Below, piece after piece: positions 36,761 through 44,365 of a DNA stretch of 64,000 bases. Both the position numbers and the translations under genes were made by a program. Source of the DNA: DLAJ01 sp964655525 (lineage in GTDB: Bacteria; Bacillota; Clostridia; Lachnospirales; Lachnospiraceae); NCBI GenBank assembly GCA_964655525.1, contig CAZZNE010000001.1:124001-188000 (forward strand). The letters run 5' to 3'. The notes beneath the pieces were generated by a model, which was given only the letters and a program-made list of their open reading frames with translations, did no database searches and was not told where the DNA came from. Numbering within the stretch: position 1 is the first letter of the stretch; each line of letters begins with the position of its first letter.

Positions 36761-36824
36761 GTGGTCCAGAGCAGTGGAAGGCGGGGGAAAGAGCAGTATC
36801 TCTAAGGGGGAGGCTGCTCTTTTC
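36761..36824 (+). pseudogene. Decayed copy of the manC 3' end and its terminator
   Basis: Reading from 36761, the frame ends in GKEQYL-stop at 36803-36805, the same last six residues as manC, preceded by diverged residues. The terminator stem follows the same layout (36788-36796 with 36814-36822). The shared words AAAGAGCAGTATCTCT and GGGGAGGCTGCTCTTTT are seen in both places. It marks the right edge of a 7.2-kb segment that begins at the intact manC end. Confidence 0.8.
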
Positions 36825-36853
36825 ATAAAAAGTGATAAGAAGGTAATGTGGGA

Positions 36854-38503
36854 ATGAAAAAAGCAGTGCAAATATTTGGCGTCATTGCTATGTTGGCGGT
36901 ACTGATAGCCTGCGGTTCCGGCGAGGGTAAGAAATCGGAAACACAGGCGGGATATGAACCGGAACAGGGAGCTGCGCTTCTGACCGCGGATGAGAATTCA
37001 GCAGAATACGGGAATACGGAAAGTGAAGCCGCGTTGGGATACGAGTATGAGAAGGACATCATCCGCTACGGGGAAGCTTCGGGTCCGGTTTCGTCTGGGA
37101 CAGTTTCCTTTCGGAAAGACATGGAAAGGACACAGACGGACTACGCAGTCTATTATTTTGAACCGTCCATCAATGAACAGGAGCGGCAGGCGTGTATCGG
37201 GGCGACGGACAGGGCGCTGAGTTGTATTGACGGTACATTGCCGCTGATTGAGATAGCGGTATTTCTGCCTGAAACCTTTGATGATGTTTTTGTCTCAGAC
37301 AGTCGGCTCTATACCTTGATTCAGTCGTGGGACTCCACAGAATATCTTGCCGGGGTTTTGCTTGCGGGATTCAGTGAGTGGGGAAATTACGGGCTGGCAT
37401 ACGGATATGCGAATCATCTTTGCAAAGAGGTGGGCTTGGATCACAGGGAAACGGTCGGTTTTCTGCCGATGAGCAAACCGGAACTGTATGACTTAACCCT
37501 GCTGTGTTTTAATGAAAAATTTGCTTCCTCGGAGGATGTGGAAGCGGCAAAGAACAATGCATGCCTGTTTGTGGACGGCTATCTGTCCGCACATTCGGAG
37601 ACAGAGCTTTTGGAGCTGCTGTCCGGGTCCGGGACTGTGGAGGGAGTAGACCGTGCAAATGAAGCGCTGGAGGCGTTTTATGCGGAAAACGGCGTGGATA
37701 GCAGCCTGACGCAGATTCGTTATCAGTATGGCGGTGTGACTTATGAATATGCGGCAGCCTGTGAGTATGCCCGTTTTTATCTGGATAAAGACTGGCAGGA
37801 TGTGGGGCGGGAGAGAAACTCAAAAATATCGGAAAACTTCCTGCACGAAAATTATGCAGAGGTTAGGAGTTTTTTTGAGTGCAGTGCGGGGCAGATGGCA
37901 CAGTATCAGGAGTTCTTTGATTTTGACAGCTATAACAACGATCTGCCTGTTATTATGACAAACAATGTTTTGGAGTTTAAAAAAGAAATTTACGAAGGAC
38001 TATACTATGCGGATCATACGATTTATCTGGCAGCGGTAGAAACACTGCCGCATGAGTATATTCATTCTTTGACGTACGGACACCTTGATTTTGATAACTG
38101 GTGGAAGAAAGAAGGTTTGGCCAAATACTTTAGCTATAAATATAATGATTACTTATATAGTACAACGGATTGGTATTATGAGTTATCGGAAACGAATGTA
38201 TTGTTACGGGAACTTTTGGATTCTTTTGGCAGACCGTTAGATCTGGCAATAGATCGGCGGGGGATAGACGATATGTTAGTATATATTAGGGAGCAGACCA
38301 ATCCGGTTTGTTCCTATGAGGCGGCGGCTTCTTTTGTTGGTTACCTTGTAGATCAATATGGAGAACCGGCGGTCATCGCCTATGTCTGTTCCAATATTGA
38401 GTACAATGCGAAGTGGGGCAAGTCCTATGAGGATCTGGTGCAGGACTGGAATGACTATCTCAATGAGAATTATTCGTGGTGTGATACAGGATACATACAA
38501 TAA
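36854..38503 (+). CDS. Lipoprotein with HEYIH zinc-peptidase motif, paralog 3
   Basis: 549 residues from the ATG at 36854; a GTG two codons earlier is possible. Lipobox Cys near 19 (VLIACG), then a longer acidic linker. The shared domain is clearly homologous but diverged (for example RYGEASGPVSSGTVSFRKD against RYGEPSGAFSFRKD). The C-terminal part carries H400-E401-Y-I-H404 and E420 in WKKEGLAKYF, the same HExxH-x15-E spacing. It did not take part in the recent exchange that homogenised paralogs 1 and 2. It is probably the resident copy, since it lies outside the duplicated manC end. Confidence 0.72.
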   Translation: MKKAVQIFGVIAMLAVLIACGSGEGKKSETQAGYEPEQGAALLTADENSAEYGNTESEAALGYEYEKDIIRYGEASGPVSSGTVSFRKDMERTQTDYAVYYFEPSINEQERQACIGATDRALSCIDGTLPLIEIAVFLPETFDDVFVSDSRLYTLIQSWDSTEYLAGVLLAGFSEWGNYGLAYGYANHLCKEVGLDHRETVGFLPMSKPELYDLTLLCFNEKFASSEDVEAAKNNACLFVDGYLSAHSETELLELLSGSGTVEGVDRANEALEAFYAENGVDSSLTQIRYQYGGVTYEYAAACEYARFYLDKDWQDVGRERNSKISENFLHENYAEVRSFFECSAGQMAQYQEFFDFDSYNNDLPVIMTNNVLEFKKEIYEGLYYADHTIYLAAVETLPHEYIHSLTYGHLDFDNWWKKEGLAKYFSYKYNDYLYSTTDWYYELSETNVLLRELLDSFGRPLDLAIDRRGIDDMLVYIREQTNPVCSYEAAASFVGYLVDQYGEPAVIAYVCSNIEYNAKWGKSYEDLVQDWNDYLNENYSWCDTGYIQ

Positions 38504-38595
38504 GTGAAATATGCCTCCTACCATCTATTTTATCTTTTGGCGTAGGGAAAGGCGAAACAGGACGGGCATCTGCAGGTTCACGCGATGGATTAAGA

Positions 38596-38629
38596 TTTAC
38601 AAAATGTCGTTGAATATGCTAAAATGTCG
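38596..38629 (+). promoter_or_regulatory. Promoter with two Spo0A-box-like repeats
   Basis: TTTACA at 38596-38601 and TAAAAT at 38620-38625, spacing 18. The word AAAATGTCG occurs at 38601-38609 and 38621-38629, exactly 20 bases (two helical turns) apart, overlapping the -35 and -10 boxes. TGTCGA resembles the core of the Spo0A box (TGTCGAA). It lies about 95 bases before the Spo0A-C-like gene. Confidence 0.6.
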
Positions 38630-38723
38630 ATTGTAGGAAGGATGAGTGGAACAATCGGGATTGCTGCGGGCGCAGAAGGAATTGGCGTCTTCACGCCGCG
38701 CAGACCGCCGAAAGGAGCAGAAA

Positions 38724-39125
38724 ATGACAACGATGCAGATGCTGGTAGAGGACGAACAAACAAAGATACGCCTTGAGCGCAGGGTGACAAAGATGATGCT
38801 TGATATCGGCGTACCCGCACATTTGAACGGATTTCGATATTTGCGCGAGGCGGTGATGATGTGCCTTGAGGATATGGAGGTTGTCAGCAGCGTCACAAAG
38901 CTTCTGTATCCCGAGCTTGCCAAGAAATTCAGAACAACCGACCAAAAGGTGGAGCGCGCGGTCCGCAATGCGATCGAGGTGTCATGGGAACGCGGCAATG
39001 AAGAAACCTTTGAAGAATTATTCGGTTATACCTGCGCCGATGGGAAGAACAGACCGACCAACAGCGAATATATTGCAAGAATTGCAGATTCGATCCAGTT
39101 GGAGCTGCGCGAGGAGCAGGGTTAA
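38724..39125 (+). CDS. Stand-alone Spo0A C-terminal-type DNA-binding protein
   Basis: 133 residues from the ATG at 38724, which has AAAGGAG six bases upstream; the frame is open from a GTG at 38646, but that extension is not protein-like. The body matches the Spo0A effector domain: IGVPAHLNGFRYLREAVMM, DMEVVSSVTKLLYPELAKKF, VERAVRNAIEVSWERGN and GKNRPTNSEYIARIAD, in this order. There is no receiver domain, so it cannot be phosphorylated as Spo0A is. It may bind 0A-like boxes constitutively and may repress its own promoter (inference). It could be a regulator of the neighbouring envelope genes. Confidence 0.88.
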   Translation: MTTMQMLVEDEQTKIRLERRVTKMMLDIGVPAHLNGFRYLREAVMMCLEDMEVVSSVTKLLYPELAKKFRTTDQKVERAVRNAIEVSWERGNEETFEELFGYTCADGKNRPTNSEYIARIADSIQLELREEQG

Positions 39126-39179
39126 AGTTGCACTTGGGTAAAAGATGGGATATACTGGAAACAGAATGATTCTTAAGGA

Positions 39180-40058
39180 ATGGAGAAGAGATCTGTGATT
39201 TCCGGTATTGTGATATTACTTGTGTTTTCGACCGTGTGCTATGCGGTCGGACGTTTGATACAACGTGTCTTACATCAGCAGGGAAAAGGGGCGGCACATG
39301 CGTTTGTGGTCGGATCCTTTACTTTGCTGATTTTATTTTTTCTAATGCAGATCGCGGTCGTCGGTCTGTCACTTTCTTTTTCTGTCTTGCAATGGGGATA
39401 TGTGGCTGTCTGTGCGCTGCTGCTTCTTACCGCCGCGTTCGTTGTCCGCGGTGCGCTGTGGTCCGTGCCGATCCGGAACATTAAACGGGAGGCGGAGGAA
39501 AAGGAGCGGCTCATCCTGTGGCTTCTGATCGCCATTCTCTTTGGATGCAATGTGATTTTAATTGAAATAGACGCGCCTTATTTTGGCAATGATATGTCTG
39601 TGGAGCAGGCGGCGACCACGCTTGCGACGCGCACGCTATACCGTTATCATCCCGCCACGGGTGAGGAGCTGATTTTCGGTGTGTCGCGGATCGCAAAGTG
39701 TAATGCCCTGCCGCAGTTTTATGCGGTATTGTGCGCATGTTCGGGGGCGGATGTGTATTCGTTCATTTGCAGTCTCATCCCTGTGTGGGGACTGGTCCTG
39801 AACGTATCGGCGTGCAGTGTGCTTGCGGGTGCGTGGGGGCTGTCGGACAGGATGCGGCAGAAGATGCTGCTATTTTATCTGTTCTTACTACTGGTTGGCA
39901 GTTATTATGACGGGGCGTATGCGTTCCGGCTGCTGCATCAGGGCTTTTCCCTGCATGTGATCTTTCTTGCGACGGGCGGCATGGCGCTTCTCGCACTGCC
40001 GGTTTCGCTTGTGCGGGGAAATGCGGGCACTGGGAAGGGGGGCGGTACGGATGCGTGA
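39180..40058 (+). CDS. Polytopic membrane protein, N-terminal half of a possible DUF6077-like protein
   Basis: 292 residues with about seven hydrophobic segments. The loop LIEIDAPYFGNDMSVEQAATTLATRTLYRYHPATG-type region recalls large Firmicutes membrane proteins of the DUF6077 kind, which are roughly twice as long. The frame stops at 40056-40058, just after a run of six G (40037-40042). The next gene continues in the +1 frame with the missing type of C-terminal region. It is either a translationally coupled pair or a gene broken by slippage. ATG 39180 has a poor site; GTG 39195 (GGAG nine bases upstream) is an alternative start. Confidence 0.65.
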   Translation: MEKRSVISGIVILLVFSTVCYAVGRLIQRVLHQQGKGAAHAFVVGSFTLLILFFLMQIAVVGLSLSFSVLQWGYVAVCALLLLTAAFVVRGALWSVPIRNIKREAEEKERLILWLLIAILFGCNVILIEIDAPYFGNDMSVEQAATTLATRTLYRYHPATGEELIFGVSRIAKCNALPQFYAVLCACSGADVYSFICSLIPVWGLVLNVSACSVLAGAWGLSDRMRQKMLLFYLFLLLVGSYYDGAYAFRLLHQGFSLHVIFLATGGMALLALPVSLVRGNAGTGKGGGTDA

Positions 40059-40929
40059 ATGCTGGGAGAATCTGCTTGCTTTCTTTCGACTCGAGACGCA
40101 GAGCGGCGCGTACTGGGCGCTTGCATTTGCGGGCGTGGTCTATCTGGCGGGGACAAAGATCGTTGCGCGGAAGGCATGTGTAAATGCGGACGTAAATGTG
40201 GAAAATAGCGGATCCGTAGGAAATGACGCACCGGCGAAAGAACACGGGAGCAGGACATGGTGGAAACTCGTGGTACTGTTTGTATGGCTTTTGGTCTTTA
40301 TGAATCCGCTGACAGCGGCGTTGTTTGAAAAAGTATCGGGAAACTTTTATCGCTATGTGTATGCGGCGCTGACTGTTCCGGTACTTCCGGTGATCGCTTA
40401 CGCGGCGGCGGATATTTGGGAGAATCAGAAGCGGCATGCTGTGCCGGTCGCGCTCTTTCTCGCGGCGGCGATCGCGCTTGCGGGAACAGTGTTTCCGTTT
40501 GATGAGGCGGGCGGCGGGACCGGGAGGCGGAGCGCGCAGTGGGATGATGCGGAGCGCGGGGCTTTCGATGTGGTTTTGTCCGAGGCAGGAAGGCTTAAGG
40601 AGAATGGTCAGGAGGCACTGTTGGTCGCACCTAAGGGCATGATGGAAATGGTCAGGCGGCATGATGCGGATATTCAGCTTGCCTATGGAAGAAATCTGTG
40701 GCAGACGAATGCGCTTTTTTATGTGCGTGACGGGTACGGTGAGGAGCAGGTTCGTCTCTGTCTGTCCATGGAGGCGGAACCGTTTCAGGCGGAGCAGGCG
40801 GCGGAGCTTGCGCTTGCGTATGGCTGCAACCTGATCGTTCTAAAAGAGCCGCTCGGCATGTCTTTTTTAGACAATCGGGGGCTTTCCTGCGTCTATGAAT
40901 CGGAGAGCTTATTTGTTTACGTGCGGTAA
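40051..40929 (+). CDS. Membrane protein, C-terminal half of the possible DUF6077-like protein
   Basis: 292 residues from the ATG at 40051, which overlaps the previous stop by eight bases and follows GGAAGGGGGG by eight bases. Four hydrophobic segments (about 18-36, 72-88, 105-122, 130-150) precede a soluble domain rich in Glu/Ala with LKENGQEALLVAPKGMMEMV and YGCNLIVLKEPLGMSFL. No catalytic motif is recognised. See the previous entry for the split-gene question. It ends just before the promoter of the large glycan cluster. Confidence 0.65.
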   Translation: MRECWENLLAFFRLETQSGAYWALAFAGVVYLAGTKIVARKACVNADVNVENSGSVGNDAPAKEHGSRTWWKLVVLFVWLLVFMNPLTAALFEKVSGNFYRYVYAALTVPVLPVIAYAAADIWENQKRHAVPVALFLAAAIALAGTVFPFDEAGGGTGRRSAQWDDAERGAFDVVLSEAGRLKENGQEALLVAPKGMMEMVRRHDADIQLAYGRNLWQTNALFYVRDGYGEEQVRLCLSMEAEPFQAEQAAELALAYGCNLIVLKEPLGMSFLDNRGLSCVYESESLFVYVR

Positions 40930-40933
40930 GCGG

Positions 40934-40962
40934 TTTACGATAATGGAAAAATATGGTATTAT
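40934..40962 (+). promoter_or_regulatory. Predicted promoter of the main glycan cluster
   Basis: TTTACG at 40934-40939 and TATTAT at 40957-40962, spacing 17. A start near 40969 would put the whole structured leader (40975-41077) at the 5' end of the transcript for the GT gene at 41119 and followers. Confidence 0.6.
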
Positions 40963-40974
40963 GGTAGGCGCAAG

Positions 40975-41077
40975 GGAAAAACAAGCGGCCGCGAAGCGGA
41001 CATTTGTTTTTCCAGCGCCGACACCGAGCAAACGTCCGGCGAAAGCCGGACAAAAGAGCGCGTAAGCGCGGGTTTGC
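40975..41077 (+). promoter_or_regulatory. Structured leader: hairpin plus three-way junction with GNRA-type loops
   Basis: Element 1 is a 10-bp stem (40975-40984 with 41004-41013, GGAAAAACAA/TTGTTTTTCC) with a small CCGC-GAA-GCGG hairpin inside. Element 2 has an outer stem GCAAAC/GTTTGC (41028-41033 with 41072-41077) enclosing two hairpins. One is a 7-bp stem with GAAA loop (41034-41051); the other is a 4-bp GC stem with GTAA loop (41058-41069). The fold fits a three-way junction. No known riboswitch class is recognised. Confidence 0.5.
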
Positions 41078-41118
41078 GAGGATAGGATGGAAAAAGCGGA
41101 CGCAGCGGGAGGCAGACA

Positions 41119-42048
41119 ATGAAGCTGTTAAGTGTGATTGTTCCATGTTACAACGAGGAGGAGAACGTTCCCTATTTCTATGAAGAGCTGAAAAAGCAGG
41201 AAGCATTTTTTCGTGAAAAGGACGTGGAATTGGAGATCATATATGTGGATGACGGCTCTAAGGATGGTACGGTAGCAGAGGTGCGCAGGCTGCATGAACA
41301 GGATGAGCGGGTGCACCTTGTCTCTTTTTCGCGTAATTTTGGAAAAGAAGCCGGAATTTATGCGGGACTGTCCAAGTCAAAAGGAGATTTTGCGGTTTTG
41401 ATGGATGCGGACTTACAGGATCCGCCCGCGCTGCTGCCGGAGATGTATTCTTATTTAGAGCAGGGGTATGACGCGGTTGCGACAAGGCGGGTCAGCAGAA
41501 AAGGAGAGCCGCCGATCCGTTCTTTTTTTGCAAGAATGTTCTACCGTCTGATGCGCAAGATCAGCAAGACGGAGATCGTGGATGGCGCGCGGGACTATCG
41601 CCTGATGACGAGGCAGGTGGTGGACGCGATCCTGTCCATGAAGGAATATAATCGTTTTACCAAGGGGATATTCGGCTGGGTAGGCTTTCAGACAAAATGG
41701 CTGGAATATGAGAATATCGAGCGCGTCAAAGGCGAAACAAAGTGGTCGTTTTGGAAGCTGTTCCTCTATTCTCTTGAGGGGATCATGGCATTTTCTACGG
41801 CGCCGCTGGCAATCGCTTCGGTATTGGGCGTGATATTTTGCTTTTTGGCGCTGGTACTCATCCTCGTTATCGTGATACGGACGCTGATCTTTGGGGATCC
41901 GACGTCGGGCTGGCCGTCGATGGTCTGCATAATGTCACTGCTTGGCGGCGTACAACTGTTATGTATCGGAATTGTCGGTCAATACTTAAGTAAGACGTAT
42001 ATGGAGGTCAAGAGGCGTCCGATCTATCTGGTGAAAGAGGAGCTGTAA
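41119..42048 (+). CDS. GtrB-like membrane-anchored polyprenyl-phosphate glycosyltransferase
   Basis: 309 residues: a GT-A domain with IVPCYNEEENVPYFY, VDDGSKDGT and MDADLQDPP, then two C-terminal TM helices (about 232-256 and 268-290). This is the architecture of GtrB/CsbB/ArnC-type enzymes, which attach a sugar to undecaprenyl phosphate. GGAGGC precedes the ATG. It is the first gene after the structured leader. A GtrII-like flippase-side transferase such as that at 22561 could use its product. Confidence 0.92.
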   Translation: MKLLSVIVPCYNEEENVPYFYEELKKQEAFFREKDVELEIIYVDDGSKDGTVAEVRRLHEQDERVHLVSFSRNFGKEAGIYAGLSKSKGDFAVLMDADLQDPPALLPEMYSYLEQGYDAVATRRVSRKGEPPIRSFFARMFYRLMRKISKTEIVDGARDYRLMTRQVVDAILSMKEYNRFTKGIFGWVGFQTKWLEYENIERVKGETKWSFWKLFLYSLEGIMAFSTAPLAIASVLGVIFCFLALVLILVIVIRTLIFGDPTSGWPSMVCIMSLLGGVQLLCIGIVGQYLSKTYMEVKRRPIYLVKEEL

Positions 42049-42073
42049 TTAAGGCTGCGGAGGAGTTCATGGG

Positions 42074-42850
42074 ATGGAACGATCATATCAGGAAGAAGAA
42101 CAGATCAGTATTATTGTTCCGGTGTATCATGCGGCGGATTATCTTGTGCAGACACTTGCCATGGTACGGGCGCAGACTTATACAGATTGGGAACTGATTC
42201 TGGTCGAGGATGGTCCGGGAGACGGGAGCGCTGAGGTGATAGAGGAGTATCTGCGCGCGCATGACGATTCCAGGATACGTCTGATCAGGCAGAAAGAAAA
42301 CGGCGGTGCCGCACATGCGAGAAATGTCGGAGTGGATGCGGCGAACGGAAGGTATCTTGCCTATCTGGATGCGGATGATGTATGGTTCCCGGACAAGCTG
42401 TCTAAAGAGCTTGCCTTCTTAAAAGAAAAGCAGGCGGGATTTGTGTTTACCGCCTATGAGTTCGGTGACGCCGATGCGAGGGGGACCGGAAAGATCGTGC
42501 ATGTGCCGGAGGTGCTGCGTTATCGACAGGCGTTGTCACGCACGGTCATTTTCACATCTACCGTGCTGTTTGACTTAGAGCAGATTCCGAAGGAACTGGT
42601 GAAAATGCCCGAGGTGAAAAGTGAGGATACCGCCACATGGTGGCGTATTCTGCGAAACGGGCACAACGCATACGGGATGGACGAGGTGACAACGATTTAC
42701 CGAAGACCGGCAAGTTCGTTGTCTTCCAATAAATGGGAGGCAGTGAAACGCATCTGGGCACTGTATCGGAAGCAGGAGAGGCTTTCCGTATTCAAAAGCG
42801 CATACTATTTTTGCGGATGGGCTGTCCGTGCGACACTGCGGCGTATTTAA
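42074..42850 (+). CDS. Family 2 glycosyltransferase
   Basis: 258 residues. ISIIVPVYHAADYLVQTL, LVEDGPGDGS and LAYLDADDVWF are the standard GT2 motifs; RNVGVDAANGRYLAYLD links them. No TM helices. VKSEDTATWWRIL is the later acidic motif seen in WfgS/WfaP-like capsule transferases. The gene lies between a polyprenyl-phosphate GT and the initiating phosphotransferase, so it probably adds a sugar to the lipid-linked repeat unit. Confidence 0.9.
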   Translation: MERSYQEEEQISIIVPVYHAADYLVQTLAMVRAQTYTDWELILVEDGPGDGSAEVIEEYLRAHDDSRIRLIRQKENGGAAHARNVGVDAANGRYLAYLDADDVWFPDKLSKELAFLKEKQAGFVFTAYEFGDADARGTGKIVHVPEVLRYRQALSRTVIFTSTVLFDLEQIPKELVKMPEVKSEDTATWWRILRNGHNAYGMDEVTTIYRRPASSLSSNKWEAVKRIWALYRKQERLSVFKSAYYFCGWAVRATLRRI

Positions 42851-42940
42851 TAAGAAAATATGTGAACCATAATGGTTACAGAAGAAAAACCTGTGAGTCA
42901 GCGACTCTACAGGGAGAGACGGAAAGGTTCGGAGAGCTTA

Positions 42941-44326
42941 GTGAAAAAGTTTGAGTCGGCAAAACGGTTAATCATATCGGGACTGTCCCTGATCGGACTT
43001 GCGCTGATGACGGCGGTGTATGCTTATACATGGTTTTATGTGTATTATACCCCTGTGCGTCTGCGCCTGAAATTTTATTTTCGCGGACATGTGCTTGTAC
43101 TGCTTATTTATTTTGTGCTGCTGCTGTTTTTCAGCACGACCTACGGCGGTACGAAGGTCGGTTATCTGAAGGGAACGGATGTGTTCTTTTCCCAGATTTT
43201 TTCCCTGCTTGCCGTCAACGTTATTACTTATTTTCAGGTTTCGCTGATGGCGAACTGGCTTGTCGCCGTGCCGCCCATGATCGAAATGACGCTGCTTCAG
43301 CTTGTCATTGCGGGAGGCTGGACGTTTCTATGCAACCGGCTGTATCACAGGCTGTATCCGCCGCGAAAACTGCTGCTCATTTACGGAGAGCGGGATGTGG
43401 CGGATATTACGGGGAAATTTCAGTCGCGCAAGGATAAATATCAGATCAAAGAGACCATCGGCATTTCGGAGGGGGTGGACGCAGTCCGCAAAAGGGCTGT
43501 TTCAGGTGACTTTGATGCGGTCGTGCTATGGGATCTTCCGGCAAAAGAGCGCAACGGGCTGATGAAATATTGTTATGCGCATTCCGTCAGAATCTATTTC
43601 ATGCCGAAGATCACGGATGTGCTTGTCAAGGGAGCGGAACAGATGAATCTCTTTGACACGCCCATTTTTTTGATCAGGGAGTATGAGCTGACCGTGGAGC
43701 AGCGTTTTGTCAAACGCTGTATTGATCTGGTCTGTTCCTTACTGCTTCTTGTGCTTGCCTCGCCGTTCATGCTTCTTACGGCGATTGCGGTCAAGCTTTA
43801 TGACGGAGGACCTGTTCTGTATAAGCAGATCCGTTGTACGCGGGGGGAGAGACCGTTTTCTATTTTGAAGTTCCGCAGTATGCGGGTGGATGCGGAGAAG
43901 GATGGTGTTGCGCGCCTTTCCTCTAAGAACGACGATAGAATAACACCTGTTGGCAAAATTATACGAAAGGTTCGTCTGGATGAGCTGCCACAGCTCATCA
44001 ATATCCTTAAGGGCGATATGTCTTTCATCGGTCCGCGGCCGGAAAGACCGGAGATCATTGAACAGTATAAGAAAGAGATGCCGGAGTTCGTCTATCGCAT
44101 GAAGGTGAAGGCGGGACTTGCGGGTTATGCGCAGGTATATGGAAAGTACAATACAACGCCATATGATAAATTAAAACTGGATTTAACATATATCGAAAAT
44201 TATACGGTGTGGATGGACGTGAAACTCATGCTCCTTACATTGAAGATCCTGTTTGTGCCGGAGAGCACGGAGGGAATTGATGAGGGGCAGACGACGGCAA
44301 TGAAAGATTCAGACAAGGAAAAGTAG
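42941..44326 (+). CDS. Polyprenyl glycosylphosphotransferase (initiating enzyme)
   Basis: Starts repeat-unit synthesis by moving a sugar-1-phosphate onto undecaprenyl phosphate. 461 residues from the GTG at 42941 (GGAGAG upstream); an in-frame ATG at 42872 lacks a ribosome binding site. Four N-terminal TM helices and a CoA-binding-like middle are followed by one TM helix and the catalytic bacterial sugar transferase domain. This has KLYDGGPVLYKQIRCTRG, FSILKFRSMRVDAE, RKVRLDELPQL and MSFIGPRPERPE. This matches the WbaP/WcaJ class. It sets the first sugar of the cluster's glycan. Confidence 0.93.
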   Translation: MKKFESAKRLIISGLSLIGLALMTAVYAYTWFYVYYTPVRLRLKFYFRGHVLVLLIYFVLLLFFSTTYGGTKVGYLKGTDVFFSQIFSLLAVNVITYFQVSLMANWLVAVPPMIEMTLLQLVIAGGWTFLCNRLYHRLYPPRKLLLIYGERDVADITGKFQSRKDKYQIKETIGISEGVDAVRKRAVSGDFDAVVLWDLPAKERNGLMKYCYAHSVRIYFMPKITDVLVKGAEQMNLFDTPIFLIREYELTVEQRFVKRCIDLVCSLLLLVLASPFMLLTAIAVKLYDGGPVLYKQIRCTRGERPFSILKFRSMRVDAEKDGVARLSSKNDDRITPVGKIIRKVRLDELPQLINILKGDMSFIGPRPERPEIIEQYKKEMPEFVYRMKVKAGLAGYAQVYGKYNTTPYDKLKLDLTYIENYTVWMDVKLMLLTLKILFVPESTEGIDEGQTTAMKDSDKEK

Positions 44327-44365
44327 GCAGATGTGCGTTGAAAAGCGAAAGGGAGTAAGACCGGA

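Noticed and set aside
29542..36824. Transposon or phage island
   Set aside because: No transposase, integrase, terminal inverted repeats or tRNA gene is present; only the duplicated manC end and composition suggest acquisition.
35798..36871. Open frame of 357 codons on the minus strand
   Set aside because: Antisense to the exported orphan protein, with shadow-type composition and running across the terminator copy.
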